Assembly (NCBI GenBank): GCA_007136145.1
Contig: SLHN01000198.1
Span: 1-15,482, forward strand
Direction of reading: 5' to 3'
DNA from: Thioalkalivibrio sp.
GTDB lineage: Bacteria > Pseudomonadota > Gammaproteobacteria > Ectothiorhodospirales > Ectothiorhodospiraceae
DNA length: 15,482 nt
The position numbers were made by a program, and so were the translations under genes. Shown here piece by piece: positions 1-7,616 of the stretch; positions within the stretch are counted from its first letter, which is position 1, and every line of letters begins with the position of its first letter. The notes beneath the pieces were generated by a model. That model worked only from the letters and a program-made list of their open reading frames with translations. It was not told where the DNA came from and searched no databases.

Positions 1-1
1 G

Positions 2-706
2 ATCGGTCATGTCGCAATGGCCAACGCGGAGTACCGGCACCCGTTCATGATCGAGCGCGAGGTGAAACGCGTGGCGCTGATCATCGTGTCGACCGACCGT
101 GGGCTTTGCGGTGGCCTGAACGTGAACCTGTTCAAGAAGGCCGTGGGAGAGATGCGGCGTTTCCGTGATCAGGGAGTGGAGGTCGATCTCTGCCTTTTCG
201 GCAACAAGGCATTGGGTTTCTTCAAACGCCTGGGCGGTAACATCATCGCCGAAGCGACGCATCTGGGTGATCGCCCGCGCATGACGGATCTGGTGGGCGG
301 CATCAAAGTGGTACTCGACGGGTTCCGCGATGGGCGTATTGACCAGGTGCTGCTGATCGAGAACAAGTTCATCAACACCATGACCCAGCAGCCTGTGGTA
401 TCGCAGATGCTGCCCACGGCACCCAGCCAGGAGCAGGAACTCAAGCACCATTGGGACTACATTTACGAGCCCGATACCCATCCTGTGCTGGATACCCTGC
501 TCGAGCGCTACGTGGAGTCGATGATCTACCAGGCCGTGGTCGAGAACGTCGCCTGCGAGATGGCGGCGCGCATGGTGGCGATGAAGTCGGCCTCGGACAA
601 CGCGGGCTCACTTATCAAGGAACTGCAACTGATTTACAACAAGGCCCGTCAGGCCGCGATCACCCAGGAGATATCGGAGATCGTTGGCGGCGCGGCCGCC
701 GTCTAG
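2..706 (+). CDS. atpG: F1 ATP synthase gamma subunit, 5'-truncated by window edge
   Basis: This is the central stalk (rotor) subunit of F1Fo ATP synthase, a peripheral protein on the cytoplasmic face of the inner membrane that couples proton flow to ATP synthesis. The reading frame is open from base 2, and residues before the first ATG (base 17) still match the family, so that ATG is internal. About 234 residues remain of a usual 285-290, so roughly 53 N-terminal residues lie outside the window. The family signature VSTDRGLCGGLN is near bases 89-124, KFINTM is near 364, and the C-terminal rotor helix GSLIKELQLIYNKARQA ends in EISEIVGGAAAV. It is followed 90 nt later by atpD, in the standard atp operon order. 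Identification is secure; only the 5' end is missing. Confidence 0.97.
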   Translation: MGHVAMANAEYRHPFMIEREVKRVALIIVSTDRGLCGGLNVNLFKKAVGEMRRFRDQGVEVDLCLFGNKALGFFKRLGGNIIAEATHLGDRPRMTDLVGGIKVVLDGFRDGRIDQVLLIENKFINTMTQQPVVSQMLPTAPSQEQELKHHWDYIYEPDTHPVLDTLLERYVESMIYQAVVENVACEMAARMVAMKSASDNAGSLIKELQLIYNKARQAAITQEISEIVGGAAAV

Positions 707-796
707 CAGCGTCGAGCGGCGGTGCGATCTCCACCCCGCGTCCCGGCATTTGGCCCCGCGCCCAGGCAAGAATTACCGACTTAGAGGATTGCACAC

Positions 797-2176
797 ATGA
801 GTTCTGGAAAGATTGTCGAAATCATCGGCGCAGTGGTCGACGTGGAGTTTCCCCGCGACGCCGTGCCGAAGATCTACGATGCCCTGCATCTCGCCGAGAC
901 CGACCTGACCCTGGAAGTACAGCAACAGCTTGGGGACGGCATCGTGCGCACGATCGCGATGGGGACCACCGACGGCCTGAAGCGGCAGATGGAGGTTACC
1001 TCCACTGGCCGGGCGATCCAGGTACCGGTCGGAGTCGAGACGCTCGGGCGGGTGATGGACGTGCTCGGCAAGCCTATCGACAATGCCGGTCCGGTGGAGG
1101 CCAAGGAGCACTGGTCGATCCACCGCGCCGCGCCGGCCTTCGACGAACAGGCGGGGTCCACCGAACTCCTCGAGACTGGCATCAAGGTCATCGACCTGCT
1201 CTGCCCGTTCGCGAAGGGCGGCAAGGTCGGCCTGTTCGGCGGCGCCGGGGTCGGCAAGACCGTGAACATGATGGAACTGATCCGCAACATCGCCATCGAA
1301 CACAGCGGCTACTCGGTATTTGCCGGTGTTGGCGAGCGCACCCGCGAGGGCAATGACTTCTATCACGAGATGAAGGAGTCCAACGTCCTTGACAAGGTGG
1401 CGCTGGTCTACGGCCAGATGAACGAGCCCCCGGGCAACCGCCTTCGCGTCGCGCTGACTGGTCTGACCATGGCCGAGTACTTCCGCGACGAAGGCCGCGA
1501 CGTGCTGATGTTCATCGACAACATCTACCGGTACACGTTGGCGGGGACCGAGGTTTCGGCGCTGCTTGGTCGCATGCCTTCAGCGGTGGGCTATCAGCCG
1601 ACGCTGGCCGAAGAGATGGGCGTTCTGCAGGAGCGCATCACTTCCACCCAAAAGGGATCGATTACCTCGATCCAGGCAGTGTACGTGCCGGCGGACGACC
1701 TGACCGATCCCTCGCCCGCGACTACATTCGCGCACCTTGATGCAACGGTCGTGCTTTCGCGTCAGATCGCCGAACTTGGCATCTACCCGGCGGTCGATCC
1801 ACTGGATTCCACCAGCCGCCAGCTGGATGCGAATGTGATCGGGCACGAGCACTACGACACCGCCCGCGCGGTCCAGAACACCCTGCAGCGCTACAAGGAG
1901 CTGAAGGACATCATCGCGATCCTCGGCATGGACGAACTCTCCGAGGACGACAAGCTACTGGTGGCCCGGGCGCGCAAGATCCAACGGTTTCTGTCCCAGC
2001 CCTTCTTCGTCGCCGAGGTCTTCACCGGGTCCCCTGGCAAGTACGTGTCGCTGAAGGACACCATTCGCGGCTTCGCGGCGATCGTCGCCGGCGAATACGA
2101 TCACTTGCCGGAGCAGGCGTTCTACATGGTTGGTTCGATCGAAGAAGCTGTCGAAAAGGCCGAGAAGCTGAAGTAG
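797..2176 (+). CDS. atpD: F1 ATP synthase beta subunit (catalytic)
   Basis: This is the catalytic subunit of the F1 hexamer, which makes or hydrolyses ATP at the alpha/beta interfaces. The 459 residues match the usual 459-460. Visible motifs are the N-terminal beta-barrel (about 1-75), Walker A GGAGVGKT at residues 148-155, the catalytic glutamate of GVGERTREGND at residue 180, Walker B LMFIDNIYRYT, the ADDLTDPSPATTFAHLDA loop and the C-terminal DELSEEDK-like DELSEDDK followed by ARARKIQRFLSQPF. The ATG is preceded by a purine-rich stretch (AGAGGA about 8 nt upstream) and gives the family's normal N-terminus. The gene lies between atpG and atpC. The 146-nt gap to atpC is longer than in many relatives and contains hairpins. 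Confidence 0.99.
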   Translation: MSSGKIVEIIGAVVDVEFPRDAVPKIYDALHLAETDLTLEVQQQLGDGIVRTIAMGTTDGLKRQMEVTSTGRAIQVPVGVETLGRVMDVLGKPIDNAGPVEAKEHWSIHRAAPAFDEQAGSTELLETGIKVIDLLCPFAKGGKVGLFGGAGVGKTVNMMELIRNIAIEHSGYSVFAGVGERTREGNDFYHEMKESNVLDKVALVYGQMNEPPGNRLRVALTGLTMAEYFRDEGRDVLMFIDNIYRYTLAGTEVSALLGRMPSAVGYQPTLAEEMGVLQERITSTQKGSITSIQAVYVPADDLTDPSPATTFAHLDATVVLSRQIAELGIYPAVDPLDSTSRQLDANVIGHEHYDTARAVQNTLQRYKELKDIIAILGMDELSEDDKLLVARARKIQRFLSQPFFVAEVFTGSPGKYVSLKDTIRGFAAIVAGEYDHLPEQAFYMVGSIEEAVEKAEKLK

Positions 2177-2216
2177 CGACCATGCCGATACGCATTACAC
2201 GGAAAGAGAGACGTCG

Positions 2217-2229
2217 GGCGCGTAGCGCC
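2217..2229 (+). other. Small perfect hairpin between atpD and atpC
   Basis: GGCGC-GTA-GCGCC forms a 5-bp stem with a 3-nt loop in the atpD-atpC intergenic region. It is one of two stem-loops there. Its function is unknown; mRNA stability or processing is possible. A short GC hairpin like this is also easily expected by chance in GC-rich DNA. Confidence 0.3.
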
Positions 2230-2249
2230 ATGATCGTTCACTCTCCCCG

Positions 2250-2275
2250 CCCCTGTCCCGCTTGCGGGACCGGGG
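2250..2275 (+). promoter_or_regulatory. Strong GC hairpin upstream of atpC
   Basis: Two 12-nt arms (2250-2261 and 2264-2275) are complementary except at one position and are separated by TT. The stem is very GC-rich and would be stable in the atp mRNA. The sequence after it is AATCA, not a U-tract, so it does not look like a canonical intrinsic terminator. It ends about 48 nt before the atpC start codon. A role in RNA processing, 3'-end protection or partial attenuation ahead of atpC is inference. Confidence 0.5.
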
Positions 2276-2322
2276 AATCAGGTGCGCGCCGCGCGCGTGC
2301 TGGTGCCTAAGGAGCGTTTACC

Positions 2323-2745
2323 ATGGCCATGACCATTCACGTCGACGTCGTCAGTGCCGAAGAGTCGATCTACTCGGGTGAGGCTTACATGATCGCCGCC
2401 ACCACCGAGGTCGGCGAGGTGGGGATCTATCCCCGCCACACCCAACTGCTGGCGCGCCTTAAGCCGGGGGAGCTGCGCATCCGCGAGACCGAGGACGGCG
2501 ACCCGCAGCGGGTGTTTGTCTCGGGAGGGATTCTCGAGGTGCAGCCGCACGTGGTAACGGTGCTCGCGGATACCGCGATCCGAGCCAAGGACCTTGACGA
2601 GGCAGAGGCACTGGAGGCGAAGCGGCGGGCCGAGGATGCACTTGCCAACTCCAAGGCCGATTTCGACTATGCGAAGGCCCAGGCCGAACTGGTCGAGGCC
2701 GCGGCACGCCTGCAGATGATCCAGAAGCTTCGCCGCTCCAGCTGA
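2323..2745 (+). CDS. atpC: F1 ATP synthase epsilon subunit
   Basis: This is the small rotor-associated subunit that joins gamma to the c-ring and inhibits ATP hydrolysis through its C-terminal helices. Its 140 residues are typical of gammaproteobacteria. The N-terminus MAMTIHVDVVSAEESIYSG, the turn GEVGIYPRHTQLL, and SGGILEVQPHVVTVLADTAIR are family hallmarks. The C-terminal helical hairpin (about 90-140) is present, starting at DLDEAEALEAKRRAEDAL. AAGGAG lies about 9 nt before the ATG, supporting this start. It is the last atp gene, followed by a structured gap and glmU. Confidence 0.98.
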   Translation: MAMTIHVDVVSAEESIYSGEAYMIAATTEVGEVGIYPRHTQLLARLKPGELRIRETEDGDPQRVFVSGGILEVQPHVVTVLADTAIRAKDLDEAEALEAKRRAEDALANSKADFDYAKAQAELVEAAARLQMIQKLRRSS

Positions 2746-2808
2746 GCGTGGTGTCTGCAGTGCTCTCCCGCGCAGGCCTATGGGGTCAGGCGGCTTGTCA
2801 CCGTTTTG

Positions 2809-2826
2809 TGGGCTGCGGGCAGCCCA
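2809..2826 (+). other. GC stem-loop downstream of atpC
   Basis: TGGGCTGC (2809-2816) and GCAGCCCA (2819-2826) are perfectly complementary around a GG; with a four-base loop the stem is 7 bp. It lies 63 nt after the atpC stop. No U-run follows, so an intrinsic terminator is doubtful. A Rho-protecting or 3'-processing hairpin at the end of the atp message would fit its position. A second, weaker inverted repeat (GAAGC at 2835-2839 and GCTTC at 2848-2852) follows. Confidence 0.45.
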
Positions 2827-2855
2827 GGAGATCCGAAGCGGGAGCAAGCTTCAGG

Positions 2856-2905
2856 ACTCCACAAAGAGGCGCTTCGACGCTGCATCGATGCACTTGTGGA
2901 GTTTT
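2856..2905 (+). promoter_or_regulatory. glmU leader stem-loop enclosing the ribosome binding site
   Basis: ACTCCACAA (2856-2864) pairs perfectly with TTGTGGAGT (2894-2902), followed by TTT. The 29-nt loop contains a perfect 12-bp palindrome TGCATCGATGCA (2881-2892). The 3' arm carries GGAG (2898-2901), the Shine-Dalgarno of the TTG start proposed for glmU at 2909. The structure could act as a weak terminator of the atp operon (stem plus short U-run), as a translational gate on glmU, or as both. The base pairing is seen in the sequence; the function is inferred. Confidence 0.5.
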
Positions 2906-2908
2906 GGG

Positions 2909-4303
2909 TTGACTGACGTCACAGCTTCCCTGCACGTGGTGGTGCTCGCGGCAGGCAAGGGCACCCGCATGCGTTCGCGCCTGCCCAAGGTTCTGCAACC
3001 GTTGGGCGGCGAACCGCTGATCGCGCACGTGCTCCGGCGCGCCCGTGCACTGGAGCCACATTCGGTCACGGTGGTAGTCGGGCACCAGGCCGAGGGAGTG
3101 GTCAAGACCGTTGGTGCGGACGACCTCCGCTTCGTCGAACAGGCGGAGCAGAAGGGTACCGGACACGCGGTCAGCCTCGCACTGGCCGGCCAGGATCCAT
3201 CGGATCGAGTGCTCGTTCTCTATGGTGACGTGCCACTGATCCCGGAATCCGATCTCGCGGCTTGCCTGGATAGTGACGCCCGCCTTGTGGTCCTTGGGGC
3301 GGAAATCCCGGATCCCTCTGGGTACGGCCGATTGATCGAACACCCGCCAGGGCATCTCGAGCGGATCGTCGAGGAACGCGACGCAGATGCCGGGATCCGG
3401 CGCATCCGGCGTATCAATACCGGAATTCTATGTGCGGCCGCTGGTGATCTTCAGCGCTGGCTGACCGCCGGGGAGTCCGAGGCCGTGCGGCGCCAGGGCG
3501 AATGGTATCTGACCGACGTGGTCGCGGCCGCTCGCTCGGAGAGCCTCCCGGTGGCGCTGGTCCTGAGCTCACGGCCCGAGGCGGTGCTGGGAGTCAATGA
3601 CCGTGCGCAACTGGCGCAACAGGAACGCCAGTATCTGCGTGCGCGCGCCGAGGCTTGCCTGCGTGACGGTCTGGCCCTGGCCGATCCGGCTCGCTTCGAC
3701 TTGCGCGGTGAGTTGGTTTTCGGGCGGGACTGCCAAGTGGATGTGAACGTGATCGTGGAAGGCACGGTTCGGTTGGGTGATGGTGTGCGGATCGGCCCCG
3801 GCTGTCGGTTGCGCGATGTTACCGTCGGTGATGACACGGTGATCGACGCCTATTCACTGCTTGAATCCTGCGAGATTGGGCCTGGCTGCCACGCGGGGCC
3901 ATTCGCGCGCCTGCGTCCCGGGACGCGGTTGGAGGCTGGCGCGCGTGTCGGCAACTTCGTCGAAACGAAGAATGCGACTCTTGGACCCGACGCCAAGGCT
4001 AACCACCTGACGTATCTGGGTGACGCGACGGTGGGCGCGCGTGCCAACATCGGTGCCGGTACCATCACCTGCAACTACGATGGCGCGAACAAGCACCACA
4101 CCAGCATCGGCGCCGATGCCTTCATCGGCTCGAACTCGGCGCTGGTGGCCCCGGTGGTCGTGGGTGACGCGGCCACCATTGGTGCCGGGACCGTGTTGGC
4201 CCGCGACGCGCCGCCTGGAACGCTGACGCTGACGCGGTCGCCCCAAGTGACCCGCTCCGACTGGGAACGCCCGCGAAAGACACCCCGCCCCGCCAAGGAT
4301 TAG
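2909..4303 (+). CDS. glmU: Bifunctional N-acetylglucosamine-1-phosphate uridyltransferase / glucosamine-1-phosphate acetyltransferase
   Basis: This cytoplasmic enzyme acetylates GlcN-1-P and then couples it to UTP, giving UDP-GlcNAc for peptidoglycan and LPS. From this start it has 464 residues (E. coli has 456). The N-terminal pyrophosphorylase domain shows LAAGKGTRM at about 13-21, EQKGTGHA, YGDVPLI, GYGRLI and EWYLTDVV. The C-terminal left-handed beta-helix acetyltransferase domain shows LRPGTRL, VGNFVETKNATLG, HLTYLGDA, IGAGTITCNYDG and FIGSNSALVAPV. The start is uncertain. TTG at 2909 has GGAG 7 nt upstream and places LHVVVLAAGKG at the normal distance. An in-frame ATG at 2888 lies inside a palindrome with no close ribosome site, and the ATG at 2780 would add 43 residues not expected for the family. 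glmS follows after 9 nt. Confidence 0.95.
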   Translation: MTDVTASLHVVVLAAGKGTRMRSRLPKVLQPLGGEPLIAHVLRRARALEPHSVTVVVGHQAEGVVKTVGADDLRFVEQAEQKGTGHAVSLALAGQDPSDRVLVLYGDVPLIPESDLAACLDSDARLVVLGAEIPDPSGYGRLIEHPPGHLERIVEERDADAGIRRIRRINTGILCAAAGDLQRWLTAGESEAVRRQGEWYLTDVVAAARSESLPVALVLSSRPEAVLGVNDRAQLAQQERQYLRARAEACLRDGLALADPARFDLRGELVFGRDCQVDVNVIVEGTVRLGDGVRIGPGCRLRDVTVGDDTVIDAYSLLESCEIGPGCHAGPFARLRPGTRLEAGARVGNFVETKNATLGPDAKANHLTYLGDATVGARANIGAGTITCNYDGANKHHTSIGADAFIGSNSALVAPVVVGDAATIGAGTVLARDAPPGTLTLTRSPQVTRSDWERPRKTPRPAKD

Positions 4304-4312
4304 ACTCCCGCC

Positions 4313-6160
4313 ATGTGTGGAATCGTCGCTGGTATCGCTGAACGAAATATCGTCCCGATTCTGATCGAAGGTCTGCGTCGTCTTGAATACCGCGGCTACG
4401 ACTCGGCCGGGATCGCCTTGCTCGCAAACGGGAATCTGTTGCGTGAGCGCAGGCTGGGCAAGGTCGCGGCGCTCGCCGAAGCGGTGGAGCGGCATGCTTT
4501 GAAGGCTAGCGCTGGTGTCGCCCACACCCGCTGGGCCACGCACGGAAAGCCCAGCACCGAGAATGCCCATCCCCATGTCTCGGTCGAGCGTATCGCTGTT
4601 GTGCACAACGGCATTATCGAGAACCACGCCGAGTTGCGAGCGATGCTGCAAGCGAGAGGGCACCGCTTCACCTCCGAGACTGACACCGAGGTTATCGCCC
4701 ATCTGATCGTCGAGGAACTGGGAAATGGGAGCGGAGACCTCCTGACGGCTCTGAGGGTCGCGGCCGGCAAGCTGCAGGGTGCCTTCGCGGTTGCGGTGCT
4801 CGATCGCGAGACACCGGAGCGCGTATTTCTGGCGCGCGAAGGCAGTCCGCTGGTCATTGGCCTGGGCATCGGCGAAAACTTTGCCGCCTCCGACGTGCAG
4901 GCCCTCCTTCCGGTGACCCAGCGTTTCGTGGACCTGGAAGACGGTGATTTCGCGGTGCTGGAACGCCTTGCCATCAGCATCTTCGACGCCAAAGGGATGC
5001 CGATACAGCGACCCGTTCGCGAAAGCAGCCGGGACTCTCTGGCCGCCGACCGCGGTGAGTACCGGCACTTTATGGCGAAGGAGATCCACGAGCAGCCCGA
5101 GGCCATCGCCGCCACCCTTGAAGGCCGTCTCGGAGTTCAGCACCTGCTTCCAAACCTTCTGGGCCCGGATACCGCGCGTCGGCTCGCGGAGGTGCGTGCG
5201 GTTCAGGTTGTTGCCTGCGGTACCAGCTATCATGCTGGCATGGTGGCCCGCTACTGGATCGAGGCGGCGCTGGGGATTCCCTGCCAGGTCGAGGTGGCGA
5301 GCGAATACCGCTATCGGCCACATGTGGTTGCCTCAGGCACCTTGCTGGTAGTGATCTCCCAATCTGGTGAGACCGCGGACACGCTTGCCGTACTGAAACA
5401 GTCCCGTGCGGAGCCTTTCTGTGCGCGTTTGGCTATCTGCAATGTCCCCGAAAGCACGATGGCGCGCAATGCAGACCTGGTGCTGATGACTCACGCTGGC
5501 CCGGAAATCGGCGTTGCTTCGACCAAAGCCTTCTCGACCCAGCTGGTGGCGCTGGCTATCCTCGTACTGTTGTTGGCTGAACACAGCCCTTTGGCAACGA
5601 TGCAGGTCTCGGTCCGCGCACAATGGCTCCAGGCCCTCCGAGCACTGCCGGACCAGGTTCGTGCCGTCTTGGCCATGGACGATGATGTCAAACTGGTGGC
5701 TGAAGAATTGGTGGAGCGCGAACACGCGCTTTTCCTTGGCCGCGGCCTGCATTTCCCGATCGCGCTCGAGGGCGCGTTGAAGCTAAAGGAGATCTCCTAC
5801 ATTCATGCCGAGGCCTATCCCTCGGGTGAACTCAAACACGGCCCTCTGGCACTTGTCGACGCGGATATGCCCGTGATTGCCGTAGCGCCGAACGATACCC
5901 AGCTGGAAAAGCTCGCCAGTAACCTGCAGGAGGTGCGCGCGCGGGGTGGTCAGTTGATCGTGTTTGCCGAACACGACACTGCCCAGGCCCTGAGCGCAGC
6001 CGATATCTGGATCGGGCTGCCTTGTGGGAGTGTTTTCGAGCCTCTGGCTCCGATCCTGTTCACGCTGCCGTTGCAGCTTCTGGCCTACCACACAGCGGTG
6101 TTGAAGGGCACCGACGTTGATCAGCCGCGCAACCTTGCGAAGTCGGTCACCGTCGAGTGA
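4313..6160 (+). CDS. glmS: Glutamine--fructose-6-phosphate aminotransferase (isomerizing)
   Basis: This enzyme makes glucosamine-6-phosphate from fructose-6-phosphate and glutamine, the committed step to UDP-GlcNAc. It has 615 residues (E. coli has 609). Met is followed directly by the Ntn nucleophile Cys2 (MCGIVAGI). The glutaminase domain (about 1-240) has EYRGYDSAG, HTRWATHG and HNGIIENH. Two SIS sugar-isomerase domains follow, with VACGTSYHAG, VISQSGETADT, STKAFSTQ and GRGLHFPIALEGALKLKEIS, and the C-terminus PRNLAKSVTVE is canonical. AAGGAT in the glmU tail supplies a ribosome binding site for the ATG 9 nt after glmU, so the two genes are probably co-transcribed. I see no glmS-ribozyme-like leader, as expected outside Firmicutes. 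Confidence 0.99.
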   Translation: MCGIVAGIAERNIVPILIEGLRRLEYRGYDSAGIALLANGNLLRERRLGKVAALAEAVERHALKASAGVAHTRWATHGKPSTENAHPHVSVERIAVVHNGIIENHAELRAMLQARGHRFTSETDTEVIAHLIVEELGNGSGDLLTALRVAAGKLQGAFAVAVLDRETPERVFLAREGSPLVIGLGIGENFAASDVQALLPVTQRFVDLEDGDFAVLERLAISIFDAKGMPIQRPVRESSRDSLAADRGEYRHFMAKEIHEQPEAIAATLEGRLGVQHLLPNLLGPDTARRLAEVRAVQVVACGTSYHAGMVARYWIEAALGIPCQVEVASEYRYRPHVVASGTLLVVISQSGETADTLAVLKQSRAEPFCARLAICNVPESTMARNADLVLMTHAGPEIGVASTKAFSTQLVALAILVLLLAEHSPLATMQVSVRAQWLQALRALPDQVRAVLAMDDDVKLVAEELVEREHALFLGRGLHFPIALEGALKLKEISYIHAEAYPSGELKHGPLALVDADMPVIAVAPNDTQLEKLASNLQEVRARGGQLIVFAEHDTAQALSAADIWIGLPCGSVFEPLAPILFTLPLQLLAYHTAVLKGTDVDQPRNLAKSVTVE

Positions 6161-6234
6161 GCATCCCACCGGTTGAGTTCGGAGTGCTGGATCCGGTGCT
6201 GGCTGCTGAAGTCGATCGTGGGTGCGATGGTGGT

Positions 6235-6263
6235 TTGGCTGTTGAGACGCGAAGCTCTATGCT
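6235..6263 (+). promoter_or_regulatory. Candidate sigma-70 promoter for the HtrA-like gene
   Basis: TTGGCT (6235-6240) and TATGCT (6258-6263) are separated by exactly 17 bp, each matching 4 of 6 consensus bases. A transcript would start near 6270, upstream of all plausible start codons of the protease (GTG at 6297, 6339 and 6363). This suggests the protease gene is transcribed separately from glmS. It is a pattern match only. Confidence 0.4.
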
Positions 6264-6296
6264 GGTGGCTCGATCAGGTTCCAGGGCGAATGTGCG

Positions 6297-7556
6297 GTGA
6301 CGAAACTGTCTACGTTGACCAAAGGTGATCCTGACCAAGTGCGTCTCGGATATGCTCGCTGCGTGCCTCAACCGCGTCCGTGGGGATTGCTCGTGGGCGT
6401 CGTTCTGTCCGCACTTCTGGTTGCAACGGCCGGTTGCGCGGTCGGCACCGACGCGGCCGGCTCCCGTCTGCCAGATGAGAGGAATACGATCGACGTGGTC
6501 CGTACGGCTGGACCCAGCGTAGTCTCAGTCCGTGTTTCTGCCTCGGATGATGACGGGGAACGCCCCTCGGACGGGCGGCGGGTGGCTGGCGGAAGCGGAT
6601 TCGTGGTGGACGAGGCTGGTCGCATCATCACCAATTTCCACGTGATCGCGATTGCGGTGGGCGATGCTTCGGAAGATCGTGTCGATCTGGCACCCGGAGC
6701 AGCGCTCAGCGTTTCCTATCTCGGCACTCCTGAGGTCGAGCATCCGGTTCGCGTCGTGGGTGCAAACCCGGACGTGGATCTGGCATTACTGGAATTACTG
6801 TATCCCGGAGAAGCGCCTGCAGTGGCAGTGATTCCGCTGGCTGATTCGAATCGGGTAAGGGTCGGACAAAAGGCAATCGCGATCGGTAACCCATTCGGCC
6901 TGCATTCGAGCGTGACAGCCGGGATCATCTCGGCCGTGGAACGCCATCAGCCGGGGTTGGTGGGAATCGATATTCCTTACATTCAGACCGATGCCGCGAT
7001 CAACCCCGGAAACTCTGGCGGGCCGCTACTGAACTCCGCCGGGCAAGTCGTGGGCATCAACAACACCATTCTCGCGCCGGCTGGCGCATTCGCGGGCATC
7101 GGTCTTGCCGTGCCGAGCAATCTCCTGCGCGAAGCGATGGAGGAGTTGCGTGCGGGTGGTCTGTCCGGCCTGGCGGTTGCCGCCGCCCAGTTACCGGGCC
7201 GGCCCCGGCTGGGCTTGCAGATCGGCTTGCGGGTCGCGGATTATCCCCGTGAATTGCGGGACGAACTGGGTCTGCCTGCCCAGGGTGTCGTGGTCACGGG
7301 AGTATCGAAGGATGGCCCCGCCGATCGTGCCGGCATCAAAGGTCCGGAGGGTGCCGTGTTGTTTGATGATCGGCCCTACCCGTTTGGCATGGATGTGATT
7401 ACGGCCATCGAGGGTCAGCCGGTCACACGTGCCATTGACGTCCAGCGGGTCGTGCTCGAACGCGACGCAGGCGAAGTGGTCACTGTTACGATCTGGCGCG
7501 ATGGCAGCGAAACCGAACTGGAGATTGCACTCGAGCTGGTCCCGATCGAGGACTGA
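6297..7556 (+). CDS. HtrA/Deg-family trypsin-like serine protease with one PDZ domain, probable lipoprotein
   Basis: This is an S1C envelope protease expected to act in the periplasm on misfolded or regulatory substrates. Numbering from GTG 6297 gives 419 residues. There is a hydrophobic segment at about 30-46 ending in VATAGC, with Cys47 a candidate lipidated residue (the -3 threonine is atypical). The triad is His115 (TNFHV), Asp161 (DVDLALL) and Ser240 in GNSGGP. A single PDZ domain occupies about 300-415 (GVVVTGVSKDGPADRAGI through DVITAIEGQPV). One PDZ resembles DegS-like or generic bacterial proteases more than two-PDZ DegP. The start is unresolved: GTG at 6339 or 6363 would give a more normal signal peptide, and none has a strong ribosome binding site. 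It probably has its own promoter after glmS. The substrate is unknown. Confidence 0.9.
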   Translation: MTKLSTLTKGDPDQVRLGYARCVPQPRPWGLLVGVVLSALLVATAGCAVGTDAAGSRLPDERNTIDVVRTAGPSVVSVRVSASDDDGERPSDGRRVAGGSGFVVDEAGRIITNFHVIAIAVGDASEDRVDLAPGAALSVSYLGTPEVEHPVRVVGANPDVDLALLELLYPGEAPAVAVIPLADSNRVRVGQKAIAIGNPFGLHSSVTAGIISAVERHQPGLVGIDIPYIQTDAAINPGNSGGPLLNSAGQVVGINNTILAPAGAFAGIGLAVPSNLLREAMEELRAGGLSGLAVAAAQLPGRPRLGLQIGLRVADYPRELRDELGLPAQGVVVTGVSKDGPADRAGIKGPEGAVLFDDRPYPFGMDVITAIEGQPVTRAIDVQRVVLERDAGEVVTVTIWRDGSETELEIALELVPIED

Positions 7557-7616
7557 TCTCCGGGTATCTGCTTAGTCAGCCACCCAGCTCTCATGGTTGC
7601 GAATTCAGGAGCGATG

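Noticed and set aside
451..1356. A 301-codon plus-strand open frame spanning the atpG-atpD junction
   Set aside because: It is out of frame with both atp genes, and its Arg/Gly-rich composition is typical of frame-shifted GC-rich sequence.
2780..2908. Upstream extension of glmU to the ATG at 2780 or 2888
   Set aside because: The extra residues do not resemble GlmU, which normally has only a few residues before the LAAGKGTRM loop. They cover the intergenic hairpins, and neither ATG has a well-placed ribosome binding site, whereas TTG 2909 does.
4304..4312. Possibility of a glmS ribozyme or riboswitch between glmU and glmS
   Set aside because: Only 9 nt separate the genes, far too short for such an element, and the ribozyme is a Firmicutes feature.
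3854..5323. Very long open frame (489 codons) on the minus strand opposite glmU and glmS
   Set aside because: It is antisense to two unmistakable core genes, shows no recognisable domain, and long antisense frames are expected in GC-rich coding DNA.
6167..6198. CACCGG...CCGGTG inverted repeat just after glmS, considered as a terminator
   Set aside because: The stem is only 6 bp with a 20-nt loop and no U-run, which is expected by chance at this GC content.
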